Shown here in pieces: positions 36,963-45,604 of a stretch of 64,000 bases of DNA (position 1 is the first letter of the stretch; each line of letters opens with the position of its first letter). The position numbers and the translations under genes were made by a program. The notes under the pieces were generated by a model. The model was not told the origin of the DNA and did no database searches. It saw only the letters and a list, made by a program, of their open reading frames with translations. The DNA is from CAWIUB01 sp963839175 (GTDB lineage: Bacteria; Actinomycetota; Actinomycetes; Mycobacteriales; Jatrophihabitantaceae): contig CAWIUB010000001.1 of the NCBI GenBank assembly GCA_963839175.1, forward strand, positions 120,986 to 184,985, read 5' to 3'.

Positions 36963-38420
36963 GTGTGCGCCGTGAGCAGATCCAGCTCGTCGCGCCCTGC
37001 GCCGGCCGCCTACCGCTGCGCGGAGTGCGGTACCGCGTCCGTCCGCTGGGTTGGGCGCTGCCCGGAATGCCAAGCGTGGGGCACGGTCGGCGAGGTGGGT
37101 GCCTCGACCAGGGCACCCTCAGCGGCCCCCGGCCCGATCCAGCGGCCGGCCCGGCCGATCGCCGAACTCGACCCCGAAGACGCCCGGGCAAGGCCCACCG
37201 GCGTCGGCGAACTCGACCGGGTGCTCGGCGGCGGGCTGGTCGCGGGCTCGGTAGTGCTGCTGGCCGGCGAACCCGGGGTGGGCAAGTCGACCCTGCTGCT
37301 CGAGGTCGCGCATTGCTTCGTCCACGGTGGCGACCGGCGAGCGCTCATCGTCACCGGCGAGGAATCCCCCGCCCAGGTGCGCCTGCGCGCCGAGCGCACC
37401 GGCGCCGACCACCCCGGGCTCTTCCTGGCCGCGGAGAACGACCTGGGCGCGCTGCTCACCCACGTCGACCAGGTGCAGCCGGGGCTGCTCGTCGTCGACT
37501 CGGTACAGACCATTTCGACCGGCGCGGTCGACAGCGCCGCGGGCTCGGTAGCCCAGGTGCGCGCCGTCACGGGCGCGCTCGTCGCGGTCGCCAAGCAGCG
37601 CGGCATCGCCACTCTGATCGTCGGGCACGTCACCAAGGACGGCTCGATCGCCGGGCCGCGCGTGCTCGAACATCTCGTCGATGTCGTGCTGCACTTCGAC
37701 GGTGAGCGGCACTCGTCACTGCGCCTGATTCGGGCCACGAAGAACCGCTACGGCGCCGCCGACGAGGTGGGCTGCTTCGAGATGCGCGAGGACGGCATCG
37801 TCGGACTGCCCGACCCGTCCGGGCTGTTCCTATCAGAACGGCGGGTAGCCGTGCCCGGCACCTGCGTCACCGTCACCATCGAAGGGCGCCGGCCGCTGGT
37901 CACCGAGGTGCAGGCGCTGGTGATCAGGACGTCCGCGGGCGGCACGCCACGCCGGGCTGTCACCGACCTAGACGCCGGGCGGGTAGCCATGCTGCTCGCC
38001 GTGCTGACCCGGCACGCCGATATCGCGCTGGGCGATCGTGAGGTGTACGCGTCGACGGTCGGCGGCATATCGGCCACCGAGCCGGCGTCCGACCTGGCGA
38101 TCGCAATGGCCATTGCGTCGGCAGCGCGCGAGTCGCCCCTCCCGCCGACGCTCGCCGCGATCGGCGAGGTGTCGCTGTCCGGCGACGTGCGCCGGGTCGG
38201 CGGCCTGGACCGGCGCCTCGCCGAGGCAGCCCGGCTCGGGTTCACCGCGGCGCTCGTCCCGGCTGGGCACGCCGGCGACGCAGTGCCCAGCTCCGTGGCG
38301 GGCATCACCGCGCTGCCGGTGGCAACGCTCGCCGACGCCGTAGCGGCCGAGGCCGGCATGCGCTCCCAGCTGCAGACGCCGCGACGTCCGGTACTACGCG
38401 CCATCGGCGGCGGCGCCTGA
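36963..38420 (+). CDS. radA: DNA repair protein RadA (Sms)
   Basis: 485 residues: C4 zinc finger (CAECGTASVRWVGRCPECQA), RecA-like ATPase with Walker A AGEPGVGKSTLLLE, Walker B GLLVVDSVQT, the RadA-specific KNRYG motif, and a C-terminal Lon-protease-like domain (LSGDVRRVGGLDRRLAEAAR). It is a helicase that extends RecA heteroduplex branches. The start may be GTG 36963 or GTG 36972; neither has a strong RBS. It is followed 77 bp later by disA, as in many Gram-positives. Confidence 0.95.
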   Translation: MCAVSRSSSSRPAPAAYRCAECGTASVRWVGRCPECQAWGTVGEVGASTRAPSAAPGPIQRPARPIAELDPEDARARPTGVGELDRVLGGGLVAGSVVLLAGEPGVGKSTLLLEVAHCFVHGGDRRALIVTGEESPAQVRLRAERTGADHPGLFLAAENDLGALLTHVDQVQPGLLVVDSVQTISTGAVDSAAGSVAQVRAVTGALVAVAKQRGIATLIVGHVTKDGSIAGPRVLEHLVDVVLHFDGERHSSLRLIRATKNRYGAADEVGCFEMREDGIVGLPDPSGLFLSERRVAVPGTCVTVTIEGRRPLVTEVQALVIRTSAGGTPRRAVTDLDAGRVAMLLAVLTRHADIALGDREVYASTVGGISATEPASDLAIAMAIASAARESPLPPTLAAIGEVSLSGDVRRVGGLDRRLAEAARLGFTAALVPAGHAGDAVPSSVAGITALPVATLADAVAAEAGMRSQLQTPRRPVLRAIGGGA

Positions 38421-38497
38421 CGCGCCGCGTGCCTGCATAGTCCACTGTCGATGTGGCGGCCACCTACACTGGGCACACCAGGTGAGGGGGAGGCGGA

Positions 38498-39577
38498 GTG
38501 CCGACGACACAGCGGGACGACGCGTTGCGTGCCGTCCTCGCCACGGTCGCGCCCGGCACCCCACTGCGCGACGGGCTGGAACGCATCCTGCGCGGCCGCA
38601 CCGGCGCGCTAGTCGTCCTCGGCCATGACCAGACGGTCGAAGAGCTGTGCACGGGCGGCTTCCCGTTGGACGTCGAGTTCGCGGCGACGCGGCTGCGGGA
38701 GCTGGCCAAGATGGACGGGGCGGTCGTGCTGTCCACGGACGGCACTCGGGTGTTGCGGGCGGCTACCCACTTGATGCCCGACCCGGCGATCCCCACCGAG
38801 GAGTCCGGCACCCGGCATCGGACTGCGCAGCGGGTGGCCGCACAGACCGGATATTCGGTGATCTCCGTGTCACAGTCGATGCAAATCATCAGCCTTTACC
38901 TGGGATCACGGCGGCATGTGCTGGAGAGCTCCGGGGAACTGCTCGGCCGGGCCAACCAGGCGATCGCAACGCTCGAGCGATATAAAGCGCGCCTGGACGA
39001 GGTGTCGAACACCCTGACGGCCCTGGAGATCGAGGATCTGGTCACGGTCCGCGATGCCACCATGGTCACCCAGCGACTGGAGATGGTGCGGCGGATCGCC
39101 GACGAGATCACCGGATACGTCATCGAGCTGGGCACCGATGGGCGGCTGCTCGCCCTGCAGCTGGAGGAGCTGATGGCCGGGGTCGACCTGGAGCACGAGC
39201 TGATCGCGCGCGACTACGCCCCCGCCGGCCGACGCGGCCGCACCGCCGCGCAGATCACCGCCGAGCTCGCCGACCTGTCCGCGACCGACCTGCTCGACCT
39301 CGGGGTGGTGGCCCGGGCGATGGGATTCGGCACCTCACCCGAAGTGCTCGATGGGGCGGCCAGCCCGCGCGGGTACCGGCTGCTGGCCCGGGTGCCGCGT
39401 CTTCCGCACACCATCTTGGAGCGTCTGGTCGACCACTTCGGCGGACTGCAGAAACTGCTCGCCACCACGGTCGAGGACCTGCAGGCCGTCGAAGGCGTCG
39501 GCGAGGCACGGGCCCGTACGGTGCGGGAAGCGATCTCCCGGCTGGCCGATGCGTCGATCATCGACCGCTACCCCTAG
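38498..39577 (+). CDS. disA: DNA-integrity scanning diadenylate cyclase
   Basis: GTG 38498 follows GGGGGAGGCGGA. In 359 residues the DAC domain has MDGAVVLSTDG (DGA motif, about 73) and ESGTRHRTAQRVA (RHR motif, about 107). A long helical spine follows, and the C-terminal HhH domain has LEDLQAVEGVGEARAR-type helix-hairpin-helix motifs. It makes c-di-AMP and pauses at branched DNA, where RadA can regulate it. It is a second nucleotide second-messenger enzyme in this window. Confidence 0.96.
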   Translation: MPTTQRDDALRAVLATVAPGTPLRDGLERILRGRTGALVVLGHDQTVEELCTGGFPLDVEFAATRLRELAKMDGAVVLSTDGTRVLRAATHLMPDPAIPTEESGTRHRTAQRVAAQTGYSVISVSQSMQIISLYLGSRRHVLESSGELLGRANQAIATLERYKARLDEVSNTLTALEIEDLVTVRDATMVTQRLEMVRRIADEITGYVIELGTDGRLLALQLEELMAGVDLEHELIARDYAPAGRRGRTAAQITAELADLSATDLLDLGVVARAMGFGTSPEVLDGAASPRGYRLLARVPRLPHTILERLVDHFGGLQKLLATTVEDLQAVEGVGEARARTVREAISRLADASIIDRYP

Positions 39578-39593
39578 AGCAAGCGGATCGACG

Positions 39594-40202
39594 TCACGAG
39601 ATCGTGAACTGCGCCGTCGTCCCCGCCCGACCGGCTAGCAGGGCATGCAGCGTGTAGGTGCCCGGGCCGACGCGCACCCGCTGGCCAGCGCACTTCGGCT
39701 GCGACGACAGGCCCGTCCACAGAATCGACCGACGCACCGCCGTGCCGACCGCTAACATCTGCGGGCTCGTGCCTGGCTCGACCTGGCAGTCGTGGCTCCC
39801 CCATACCCGGGACTCGCCGTTGTACACCCGCAGCTCGATCTGCGAATCGGCCAGATTCTGCACACACGGCGCGGGGCCGGCGTTGACGACCTGCAGCTCG
39901 AGCGACGGCTGAACGCCCACCTTGTAGCTCGGCGCGGACGTGACCGCGCTGATCTTCAGCGCGGCGGGCGCGCAGAGATTCGATGCGGCGCTCGACGGCC
40001 TGGCTGCCGCCGTGCTCGATGCGGCGTGGGTAGCCGGGTGTGCCGACGTCGGCACCGCCGAGGTGGGCTCCGCTGCCGGCTTGCTCGAGCCGGACGAGCA
40101 GGCGACGTACATCGTCAGGCCGACCAGCACGACCAGCCCCACCAGCAGCAGTCTCCGCCGCCAGTACACGACGGCGGGCTTGGACCCGATCGGATGGAAC
40201 AT
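39594..40202 (-). CDS. Conserved membrane-anchored protein (Rv3587c-position)
   Basis: 202 residues: basic N-terminus, then RRLLLVGLVVLVGLTMYVAC as a TM anchor or signal peptide with a possible lipobox (YVAC), an Ala/Ser/Pro/Thr-rich stalk, and an extracellular Ig-like domain (ISAVTSAPSYKVGVQPSLEL, QVVNAGPAPCVQNLADSQIE, RVGPGTYTLHALLAGRAGTT) with three Cys. Mycobacteria have a comparable membrane protein next to disA. Function unknown. It converges with disA. Confidence 0.7.
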   Translation of the reverse strand: MFHPIGSKPAVVYWRRRLLLVGLVVLVGLTMYVACSSGSSKPAAEPTSAVPTSAHPATHAASSTAAARPSSAASNLCAPAALKISAVTSAPSYKVGVQPSLELQVVNAGPAPCVQNLADSQIELRVYNGESRVWGSHDCQVEPGTSPQMLAVGTAVRRSILWTGLSSQPKCAGQRVRVGPGTYTLHALLAGRAGTTAQFTIS

Positions 40203-40284
40203 CGCCGAATCACGCTATCCCAGACCGGAGCCAGAGCCCGGCGACGCGCGGGAGCTCCGGCGAACATGCGACGATCCGTGGGTC

Positions 40285-41172
40285 ATGGAGATCGATGGCG
40301 CGCTGCTCGACTGGTACGAGCGCGCCGCCCGGGAGCTGCCCTGGCGATCCGCCGACGCGAGTCCGTGGGCGATCCTCGTCAGCGAAGTCATGCTGCAGCA
40401 GACGCCAGTGGCGCGCGTAGTGCCTGCCTACCACGCGTGGCTCGCGCGCTGGCCCAGGCCTGCGGCGCTCGCCGCCGATTCGCCGGGTGAGGCGGTGCGG
40501 GCGTGGGGCAAGCTCGGCTACCCGCGCCGGGCACTGCGCCTGCACGAGTGCGCGACGGCGCTGGTCGAGCGTTACGCAGGCGAGGTGCCCGCGGACGTCG
40601 ACTCGCTCCTCTGCTTGCCCGGCGTCGGCGCCTATACGGCGCGTGCAGTCGCGACGTTCGCGTTCGGGCAGCGTCAGCCGGTCGTCGACACGAACGTGCG
40701 CCGGGTGGTCGCCCGACTGGTTCGTGGACGCGCCAACGCGGGATCCCCGGCAACGGCTCAGGACTTGGCCGAGGTCGAGGCGCTGTTGCCGTCCAACTCC
40801 GCCGTCGCCACCCGGGCGAGCGCCGCACTGATGGAGCTCGGCGCGCTGGTCTGCACCGCCAGGGCCCCACGCTGCGCGGCCTGCCCGCTCGCGACGGGCT
40901 GCGCCTGGCGGCTGGCCGGATCACCGCCTTACGACGGGCTGAAGGCACGGACTCAACGGTTCACGGGAACCGATCGGCAGGTGCGCGGCCTGTTGCTGGA
41001 CGTCCTGCGGTCCGGGTCCGCGCCGGTCGAACGGGCCCGGCTCGACGCGGTGTGGACTGACCGGGTGCAGCGTGACCGGGCCTTGGCCGGTCTCATCGCC
41101 GACGGGCTTGTGGATGCGCGGTCCGATGGCCGATTCGCGCTACCCGGAACCGAGCGCGGAGTCCAGGTATGA
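40285..41172 (+). CDS. mutY: A/G-specific adenine DNA glycosylase
   Basis: 295 residues from ATG 40285: LPWRSADASPWAILVSEVML, the QQTP loop, HhH CLPGVGAYTARAVATFAFGQ with the catalytic Asp in VVDTNVRRVVARL, and the iron-sulfur ligands in CTARAPRCAACPLATGC (C-x7-C-x2-C-x5-C as read here). It removes adenine opposite 8-oxoguanine. A short C-terminal domain replaces the full NUDIX-like domain of enterobacterial MutY, as is usual in actinobacteria. The stop overlaps the next ATG. Confidence 0.93.
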   Translation: MEIDGALLDWYERAARELPWRSADASPWAILVSEVMLQQTPVARVVPAYHAWLARWPRPAALAADSPGEAVRAWGKLGYPRRALRLHECATALVERYAGEVPADVDSLLCLPGVGAYTARAVATFAFGQRQPVVDTNVRRVVARLVRGRANAGSPATAQDLAEVEALLPSNSAVATRASAALMELGALVCTARAPRCAACPLATGCAWRLAGSPPYDGLKARTQRFTGTDRQVRGLLLDVLRSGSAPVERARLDAVWTDRVQRDRALAGLIADGLVDARSDGRFALPGTERGVQV

Positions 41173-42314
41173 GCTTTGCCGCGCTGGCGTTGGTTATCGC
41201 CATTGGGCTGCTGGGTCCGCTGCTGGCGCTGCCTCGACCGTGGCGGCTGCCAGTGGTGCTCGGCGAATTGCTCGCCGGCATAGTGTTCGGCCGGACCGGG
41301 TTCGGCGCCCTGGACGCAGGCGACCAGACGTTCACCTTCCTCGCGAATGTGGGGTTCGCGCTGGTCATGTTCGTCGCCGGGTCGCATATTCCCGTGCGAG
41401 ACCCACGGCTGGGCACAGCACTGCGGGTCGGCGCGCTTCGTGCCGTGGCGGTGGGGGCGATCGCCGCGCTGCTCGGGGAGGGCATCGCCCGGGCATTCGA
41501 CACCGGGCACGCGGCGCTGTACGGCGTGCTGATCGCCTCGTCGTCCGCGGCGATCGTGCTGCCGGTCATCGATAGCCTGAGCCTGGGTGGCGAGCCGATC
41601 ATCCAGCTGCTCCCGCAAGTGGCGATTGCCGATGCCGCGTGCATCGTCGCGCTACCGTTGGCGATCGACCCGAAGCACGCCGGGCGCGCTGCGCTGGGCG
41701 CCGCCGTGGTGATCGGATGCTCAGTCGTGGTCTTCGCCGGGCTGTGGTACCTGGAACGCAGCGGCCTGCGCCGACGGGTGCACCGCGTCTCGGAGGCACG
41801 CCGGTACGCGATCGAGCTGCGGGTCAGCCTCGCGATCCTGTTCGGGCTCGCCGCGCTGGCCACTCAGACGCACGTATCGATCATGCTGGCAGGCTTCACG
41901 TTCGGGGTGGCGGTGGCCGGTGTCGGCGAGCCCCGCCGGCTGGCCCGGCAGTTGTTCGCGCTCACCGAGGGCTTTCTCAGCCCGCTGTTCTTCGTGTGGC
42001 TGGGCGCGTCGCTGAACCTGCGGGATCTGGGCACGCACCCGTCGTACATCGCGCTGGGGGTGCTGCTGGGCCTGGCCGCGGTGCTGTCTCACGCTGCCAT
42101 GCGGGTAACGGGGCAACCCTTGCCGGTCGCGGCGCTAGCCGCCGCACAGCTCGGCGTGCCGGTGGCCGCGGCCACGCTGGGCACCCAACTGCAGCTACTT
42201 CGGCCCGGTGAGCCCGCCGCTCTGCTCCTCGGCGCGCTGGTGACGATCGCAGTGACGGTCGTGGGCGGTTCGCTGGCCGCTCGCCGCCTGCCCAGCACAG
42301 ACTTGGCCCCGTAG
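41169..42314 (+). CDS. CPA2-type cation/proton antiporter
   Basis: 381 residues with about 11-12 hydrophobic segments: PWRLPVVLGELLAGIVFGRT, FVAGSHIPVRDPRLG, IASSSAAIVLPVID, LAGFTFGVAVAGVGEPRRLA and FLSPLFFVWLGASLNLRD, the KefB/NapA-type pattern. There is no C-terminal RCK domain. It exchanges Na+ or K+ for H+. The 4-bp overlap with mutY suggests cotranscription. K+ transporters are frequent c-di-AMP targets and disA is 1.6 kb away, but no direct evidence for regulation exists here. Confidence 0.85.
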   Translation: MSFAALALVIAIGLLGPLLALPRPWRLPVVLGELLAGIVFGRTGFGALDAGDQTFTFLANVGFALVMFVAGSHIPVRDPRLGTALRVGALRAVAVGAIAALLGEGIARAFDTGHAALYGVLIASSSAAIVLPVIDSLSLGGEPIIQLLPQVAIADAACIVALPLAIDPKHAGRAALGAAVVIGCSVVVFAGLWYLERSGLRRRVHRVSEARRYAIELRVSLAILFGLAALATQTHVSIMLAGFTFGVAVAGVGEPRRLARQLFALTEGFLSPLFFVWLGASLNLRDLGTHPSYIALGVLLGLAAVLSHAAMRVTGQPLPVAALAAAQLGVPVAAATLGTQLQLLRPGEPAALLLGALVTIAVTVVGGSLAARRLPSTDLAP

Positions 42315-42352
42315 CAAGGTCGGCGACAGCGCGTCGCACTGCTACGGGGCCA
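42304..42352. terminator. Bidirectional terminator, antiporter/clpC
   Basis: TGGCCCCGTAGCA (42304-42316) pairs perfectly with TGCTACGGGGCCA (42340-42352). A small inner GCGAC/GTCGC stem strengthens it. The antiporter TAG (42312-42314) lies within the left arm, and the right arm ends 8 bp from the clpC stop. Confidence 0.75.
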
Positions 42353-42360
42353 GGACGGCC

Positions 42361-44859
42361 TTACTCGGCGCTTTCGCCAACCGGTGCGAGGTCCGGGATC
42401 GGCGACGGCTTGAGCTCGCCGCGGAAGGTGAACACCGGCTTCCCGTCGCCGCCAGGCTCGGTGTCAACCACCACGATCTGGCCAGGGGCCAGGTCGCCGA
42501 AGAGGATCTTCTCGGAGAGGGCGTCCTCGATCTCCCGCTGGATCGTCCGCCGCAGCGGCCGGGCACCGAGCGATTTGTCGTAGCCCTTCTCGGCGAGCAG
42601 GGCCTTGGCGGCGGGCGTCAGCTCCATCCCCATGTCCTTGCTGCGCAGCTGGACGTCGAGGCGTCCCGTCATCAGGTCGACGATCTTGACGATCTCCTCC
42701 GGCAGCAGCTGGTGGAAGACGATGATGTCGTCGATGCGGTTGAGGAACTCTGGGCGGAAGTGCTGCTTGAGCTCGTCGTTGACTTTCTGCTTCATCCGCT
42801 CGTAGTCGCCGGCCTCGTCGTGCGAGGCGGCGAAGCCGAGCGAGCCGATGGACTTGGACGCGTCGCGGGTGCCCAGGTTCGTGGTCATAATCAGCACAGT
42901 GTTCTTGAAGTCCACGACACGGCCCTGGCCGTCGGTGAGCCGCCCGTCTTCGAGCACCTGCAGCAGCGTGTTGAAGACGTCCGGGTGGGCCTTCTCGACC
43001 TCGTCGAAGAGCACGACGCTGAATGGCTTGCGGCGCACCTTTTCGGTCAGCTGACCGCCCTCGTCGTAGCCGACGTAGCCGGGAGGGGCACCGACCAGCC
43101 GGGAGACCGTGTACCGGTCGTGGAACTCGGACATGTCGATCTGGATCAACGCGTCGTCGTCGCCGAACAGGAACTCGGCCAGCGCCTTGGACAGCTCGGT
43201 CTTACCCACACCGGATGGACCGGCGAAGATGAACGAGCCGCCGGGCCGCTTCGGGTCCTTGAGGCCGGCCCGGGTGCGGCGAATAGCCTGCGACACCGCT
43301 TTGATGGCCTGCTGCTGCCCGACGACCCGCTTGTGCAGCTCGTCCTCCATGCGCAGTAGCCGCGCGGTCTCTTCCTCGGTGAGCTTGAAGACCGGGATCC
43401 CGGTCCAGGTGGCCAGCACCTCGGCGATCTGCTCGTCGTCGACCTCGGCCACGACGTCCATGTCGCCGGCCTTCCACTCCTGCTCCCGCTGGGCCTTCTC
43501 GCCGAGCAGCGTCTTCTCCTTGTCGCGCAAGGACGCGGCCTTCTCGAAGTCCTGCGCGTCGATCGCGGACTCCTTCTCCCGCCGCACTTCGGCGATGCGC
43601 TCGTCGAACTCGCGCAGGTCCGGCGGTGCCGTCATCCGGCGGATCCGCATCCGCGAGCCCGCTTCGTCGATCAGGTCGATCGCCTTGTCTGGCAGGAACC
43701 GGTCGCTGATGTACCGGTCGGCGAGCCCAGCGGCTGCTACGAGTGCCGAGTCGGTGATCGAGACACGGTGGTGCGCCTCGTACCGGTCACGCAGGCCCTT
43801 GAGGATCTCGATGGTGTGCGCCACCGTCGGCTCGCCCACTTGCACCGGCTGGAAGCGCCGCTCAAGCGCGGCGTCCTTCTCCAGGTACTTCCGGTATTCG
43901 TCCAGCGTGGTGGCGCCAATCGTCTGCAGCTCGCCGCGGGCCAGCATCGGCTTGAGGATGGACGCGGCGTCGATCGCGCCCTCGGCGGCACCCGCACCCA
44001 CCAGGGTGTGGATCTCGTCGATGAACATGATGATGTCGCCGCGGGTGCGGATCTCCTTGAGCACCTTCTTCAGGCGCTCCTCGAAGTCACCGCGGTAGCG
44101 GGAGCCCGCGACCAGCGAGCCGAGGTCGAGGGTGTAGAGGTGCTTGTCCTTCAGCGTCTCGGGCACCTCGCCCTTGACGATCGCCTGGGCCAGCCCTTCG
44201 ACGACGGCAGTCTTGCCGACGCCGGGCTCGCCGATGAGCACTGGGTTGTTCTTGGTGCGGCGGGACAGCACTTGCATCAGCCGCTCGATCTCTTTCTCGC
44301 GGCCGATCACGGGGTCGAGCTTGCCCTCCCGGGCGGCCTGGGTGAGATTGCGGCCGAACTGGTCCAGCACCAGGCTCGTCGACGGAGTCGACTCGGATGC
44401 GGTGCCGGCAGGCTCCTTGCTCTGGTAGCCGTTGAGCAGCTGAATCACCTGCTGGCGCACCTTGTTCAGATCCGCGCCGAGCTTGACCAGCACCTGAGCC
44501 GCGACGCCCTCACCCTCACGGATCAGGCCGAGCAGGATGTGCTCGGTGCCGATGTAGTTGTGGCCCAGCTGCAGCGCCTCGCGCAGAGACAGCTCGAGGA
44601 CCTTCTTGGCCCTCGGAGTGAACGGAATGTGCCCGCTCGGCGCCTGCTGGCCCTGGCCGATGATCTCCTCGACCTGCTGGCGCACCGCGTCCAGCGAGAT
44701 GCCGAGGCTCTCCAGGGCCTTGGCGGCGACGCCCTCGCCCTCGTGGATCAGCCCCAGCAGGATGTGCTCGGTGCCGATGTAGTTGTGGTTGAGCATCCGG
44801 GCCTCTTCCTGGGCCAGGACGACAACCCGACGCGCGCGGTCGGTGAACCTCTCGAACAT
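42361..44859 (-). CDS. clpC: ATP-dependent Clp protease ATPase subunit ClpC
   Basis: 832 residues: two Clp-N repeats (NHNYIGTEHILLGLIHEGEG, then GHNYIGTEHILLGLIREGEG), NBD1 with GEPGVGKTAVVEGLAQ (about 210), a UVR-type middle domain (REKESAIDAQDFEKAASLRD), NBD2 with GPSGVGKTELSKALAEFLFG, and a C-terminal D2 small domain (KSLGARPLRRTIQREIEDAL). The hexamer unfolds substrates for ClpP. GAAGGAGC precedes the ATG by 8 bp. The upstream gap 44860-45163 has no gene but holds a 13-bp-arm hairpin with one mismatch (44948-44960 with 44970-44982). Confidence 0.97.
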   Translation of the reverse strand: MFERFTDRARRVVVLAQEEARMLNHNYIGTEHILLGLIHEGEGVAAKALESLGISLDAVRQQVEEIIGQGQQAPSGHIPFTPRAKKVLELSLREALQLGHNYIGTEHILLGLIREGEGVAAQVLVKLGADLNKVRQQVIQLLNGYQSKEPAGTASESTPSTSLVLDQFGRNLTQAAREGKLDPVIGREKEIERLMQVLSRRTKNNPVLIGEPGVGKTAVVEGLAQAIVKGEVPETLKDKHLYTLDLGSLVAGSRYRGDFEERLKKVLKEIRTRGDIIMFIDEIHTLVGAGAAEGAIDAASILKPMLARGELQTIGATTLDEYRKYLEKDAALERRFQPVQVGEPTVAHTIEILKGLRDRYEAHHRVSITDSALVAAAGLADRYISDRFLPDKAIDLIDEAGSRMRIRRMTAPPDLREFDERIAEVRREKESAIDAQDFEKAASLRDKEKTLLGEKAQREQEWKAGDMDVVAEVDDEQIAEVLATWTGIPVFKLTEEETARLLRMEDELHKRVVGQQQAIKAVSQAIRRTRAGLKDPKRPGGSFIFAGPSGVGKTELSKALAEFLFGDDDALIQIDMSEFHDRYTVSRLVGAPPGYVGYDEGGQLTEKVRRKPFSVVLFDEVEKAHPDVFNTLLQVLEDGRLTDGQGRVVDFKNTVLIMTTNLGTRDASKSIGSLGFAASHDEAGDYERMKQKVNDELKQHFRPEFLNRIDDIIVFHQLLPEEIVKIVDLMTGRLDVQLRSKDMGMELTPAAKALLAEKGYDKSLGARPLRRTIQREIEDALSEKILFGDLAPGQIVVVDTEPGGDGKPVFTFRGELKPSPIPDLAPVGESAE

Positions 44860-45163
44860 GTGCTGCTCCTTCCCGCGCCACCGTATGAGGCAATAGCATC
44901 GACTCTAGCGCCGGTGTGTTACGAACAAAGCCCGATTAGGGGTAGGTCAGAACACCGCCGGACGCGGGTCGGCGGCGTTCTGCCCGTTCCAACGAGCCAC
45001 ACCGGTCAGCCATGCCCGTGGGCTGTCCGCTGCCAGCGAAACCAGCCGTGGATCCCTGCTGCATGAGTCGCGTGATGACGCGTTATGCGCGGGAAGATCC
45101 ACGAAATAAGGGGGTCTTCGCCGAGTTTGTCCGGTATCTGCTCGTGCCCAGCGCGGGCAGCAA

Positions 45164-45194
45164 GACGCCCCCGGGGTCGTCCGCCGGGGGCGTC
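45164..45194. terminator. Terminator downstream of lsr2
   Basis: GACGCCCCCGG (45164-45174) pairs perfectly with CCGGGGGCGTC (45184-45194) around a 9-base loop. It lies 12 bp after the lsr2 stop on the minus strand. Confidence 0.75.
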
Positions 45195-45206
45195 GAGCCG
45201 CTCCGG

Positions 45207-45545
45207 TCAGCGTGCGGCGTGGTAGGCGTCCAGCACGGCCGCGGGGACCCTGCCCCGGTCGCTGACGGTGTAGCCGCTCTTTCTGGCCCACTCGCGAATG
45301 GCCTGCGTCTGCTCACGGTCCGTGCGCCCGCCGCGCCGACCGGCGCGCGGCCCGCCACCGCGGCCGCCACGAGACGCCCGCCGCGCACTGGCGACGTACA
45401 CCCCTAGCGCATCGCGAAGCTTCTTGGCATTGGACTTTGACAGGTCGATCTCGTACGACATCCCGTCAAGACCGAAGTTGACGGTCTCGGCCGCGACGCT
45501 CTGGTCGAGGTCGTCGACAAGAGTCACCTGGACCTTTTTCGCCAT
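45207..45545 (-). CDS. lsr2: Nucleoid-associated xenogeneic silencer Lsr2
   Basis: 112 residues from ATG 45545 (MAKKVQVTLVDDLDQSVAAE). The N-terminal oligomerisation domain has VNFGLDGMSYEIDLSKSNAK. A basic linker (RRASRGGRGGGPRAGRRGGR) leads to the AT-hook-like domain IREWARKSGYTVSDRGRVPA with the RGR minor-groove motif. It bridges AT-rich DNA and silences acquired genes, so it is relevant to the island and IS-laden regions on either side. An upstream extension to 45584 lacks family similarity. Confidence 0.96.
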   Translation of the reverse strand: MAKKVQVTLVDDLDQSVAAETVNFGLDGMSYEIDLSKSNAKKLRDALGVYVASARRASRGGRGGGPRAGRRGGRTDREQTQAIREWARKSGYTVSDRGRVPAAVLDAYHAAR

Positions 45546-45604
45546 TCGAGCAAGCTCCTTCGCCGGGGAATAAGAATACGACAATGTTACCGTACCCTGC
45601 GCGA

